Below are positions 15,253 to 16,501 of a DNA stretch of 16,501 nucleotides, piece after piece. The notes beneath the pieces were generated by a model, which saw nothing but the letters and a program-made list of their open reading frames with translations, was not told where the DNA came from and did not search any database. The stretch is from Gammaproteobacteria bacterium (GTDB lineage Bacteria; Pseudomonadota; Gammaproteobacteria; UBA9214), in the NCBI GenBank assembly GCA_029859555.1, contig JAOUCV010000015.1, positions 1-16,501 on the forward strand. Reading direction: 5' to 3'. A program made the translations under genes and the position numbers. Every line of letters begins with the position of its first letter. Position 1 is the stretch's first letter.

Positions 15253-16501
15253 ATGACTCAACCATTACTGAAACTCGACAACCTTGGGGTACGACTTGGC
15301 CAGGGCAAGGGTGCCATCCGCCCGGTAGACGGTGTCAGCCTGGAGATACAGCGGGGTGAAACCTATTCGCTGCTGGGTGAGTCTGGCTGTGGTAAATCGA
15401 TGACGGCCCTGTCAATACTGCGGCTGCTGCCACAACCGATCGGACAGATTACCCATGGGCATGTCTATCTCGACGGTGTAGACCTGACCCTGTTGCCTGA
15501 GTCGGAAATGCGTCGCATACGCGGCCGGCGGATTTCAATGATCTTCCAGGAACCCATGACCTCGCTAAACCCGGTGCTGATGATTGGCGACCAGATCGGC
15601 GAGGTACTGCAGCAACATCACGGCATGAAAGGCCGTGCCGCGCAGGAGCGGGTGCTGGAACTGCTGGATGCGGTCGGCATCCCGGATCCGCGGCGTCGTT
15701 ACCGGGAATACCCGCATCAGTTATCCGGTGGAATGAAGCAACGTGTCATGATCTCAATCGCACTGGCCGGTGAGCCAGACCTGTTAATCGCCGATGAACC
15801 CACCACGGCACTGGATGTAACCATACAGGCACAGGTACTGGAACTGTTGCAAAAACTGCAACAGGACACCGGCATGGCCATTTTGCTGATCACCCATGAT
15901 CTCGGCATAGTTGCCGGCATGGCAGACCGGGTTGCAGTTATGTATGCCGGCCAACTGGTTGAAGAAGCTGCCCGGGACCGTTTTTTCGGCGCGGCGAGCC
16001 ACCCGTACAGCAGAAAACTGTTTGAATCGTTGCCTGATGTGCACAAGCGCGAACATGCGCTGGATACCATACCGGGAACGGTGCCTCCCCTGGATCGTGA
16101 TTTTGATGGTTGCCGCTTTGAGGAACGTTGCGAGCTTGCATGGGAGTACTGCCGTTCACATGTGCCGGCCTGGAATGCTGCTTCAGAAAACCAGCACGCA
16201 CGCTGCCATCGACTGGACAAATCAATCCCGGCACCCGCTGCAACAGCTATTGAGCAACAGGCAACGGCCATTAGTAGCAGCCATGAAAACCGCGGCAAGC
16301 AGCTACTGGCTGTGTCCGGTTTGAAAGTGCACTTCCCGATTCACAAGGGCGTATTTAAACGCACAGCAGGTTATGTCTATGCTGTCGATGGTGTGTCACT
16401 CGCGATCCCGCAAGGCTGTACGCAGGCGCTGGTGGGTGAGTCCGGCTGCGGAAAAACAACCGTCGGGAAAGCCATATTGCAGCTGATTAAACCCACCGAC
16501 G
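15253..16501 (+). CDS. yejF: Peptide ABC transporter ATP-binding protein, double-ATPase YejF-like (3' part missing)
   Basis: This ATPase drives the importer. The frame stays open from ATG 15253 to the window end (416 codons), so the stop is beyond it; E. coli YejF has 529 residues. The first ATPase domain has Walker A GESGCGKS (42-49), a Q-loop in [11 protein letters not shown], signature LSGGMKQR (157-164), Walker B LLIADEPT (177-184) and the switch His215. It is followed by an oligopeptide-type C-terminal domain with Cys287, Cys293, Cys300 and Cys318. A second ATPase domain then begins, with Walker A GESGCGKT at 395-402, cut soon after. Two ATPase units in one chain are the YejF/GsiA layout, in contrast to separate DppD and DppF. 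The gap to yejE is 19 bp and AGG lies ten bases before the start. Confidence 0.94.
   Translation, partial: MTQPLLKLDNLGVRLGQGKGAIRPVDGVSLEIQRGETYSLLGESGCGKSMTALSILRLLPQPIGQITHGHVYLDGVDLTLLPESEMRRIRGRRISMIFQEPMTSLNPVLMIGDQIGEVLQQHHGMKGRAAQERVLELLDAVGIPDPRRRYREYPHQLSGGMKQRVMISIALAGEPDLLIADEPTTALDVTIQAQVLELLQKLQQDTGMAILLITHDLGIVAGMADRVAVMYAGQLVEEAARDRFFGAASHPYSRKLFESLPDVHKREHALDTIPGTVPPLDRDFDGCRFEERCELAWEYCRSHVPAWNAASENQHARCHRLDKSIPAPAATAIEQQATAISSSHENRGKQLLAVSGLKVHFPIHKGVFKRTAGYVYAVDGVSLAIPQGCTQALVGESGCGKTTVGKAILQLIKPTD

Noticed and set aside
15717..16298. A 193-codon minus-strand frame with a signal-peptide-like start, and a 137-codon plus-strand frame at 15911-16324
   Set aside because: Both overlap the yejF ATPase motifs, which are intact in the correct frame. 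The serine- and cysteine-rich composition is typical of reverse-strand artefacts.
1..16501. Mobile elements, phage genes, CRISPR arrays, toxin-antitoxin pairs or defence systems
   Set aside because: No transposase, integrase, regularly spaced repeats or paired small genes were seen; tRNA genes here show no duplicated 3' end that would mark an integration site.

Overview
This window looks like a chromosomal housekeeping segment of a gammaproteobacterium with about 50% GC. The main evidence is gene order: tig-clpP-clpX-lon-hupB-tRNA(Val)-tRNA(Asp)-ppiD, then fabI divergent from a YejABEF-type peptide ABC transporter. From memory this resembles the Pseudomonas arrangement, but I cannot align genomes here, so I leave the lineage at class level. 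I see no insertion sequence, integrase, CRISPR array or other mobile-element signature.

Bases 1-5781 are a protein quality-control block. It holds the 3' part of trigger factor, the ClpP peptidase, its unfoldase partner ClpX and the Lon protease. tig and clpP are 3 bp apart and probably share a transcript. clpX follows after 131 bp. lon is set apart by a longer leader that carries a good match to a heat-shock (sigma-32) promoter and a structured 5' UTR, and it ends at a strong intrinsic terminator.

Bases 5782-8364 hold the nucleoid protein HU, two tRNA genes packed directly behind it (Val-UAC and Asp-GUC, both with encoded CCA), an intrinsic terminator, and the periplasmic chaperone PpiD. 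PpiD keeps a well-conserved parvulin domain.

Bases 8365-10478 hold a sodium/dicarboxylate-type amino acid symporter running toward fabI (enoyl-ACP reductase, minus strand). Their coding ends overlap by 15 bp. The fabI 5' region (10479-10657) is a divergent regulatory region with candidate promoter elements and inverted repeats.

Bases 10658-16501 hold a tightly coupled four-gene peptide/opine-type ABC importer operon: a binding protein, two permeases and a double-ATPase gene cut off by the window end. Two features are atypical. The binding protein has both an N-terminal lipobox with an inner-membrane retention signal and a C-terminal transmembrane helix. The second permease carries roughly 150 extra N-terminal residues with additional membrane segments. 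These are the best candidates for something under-described; the rest is ordinary core genome.
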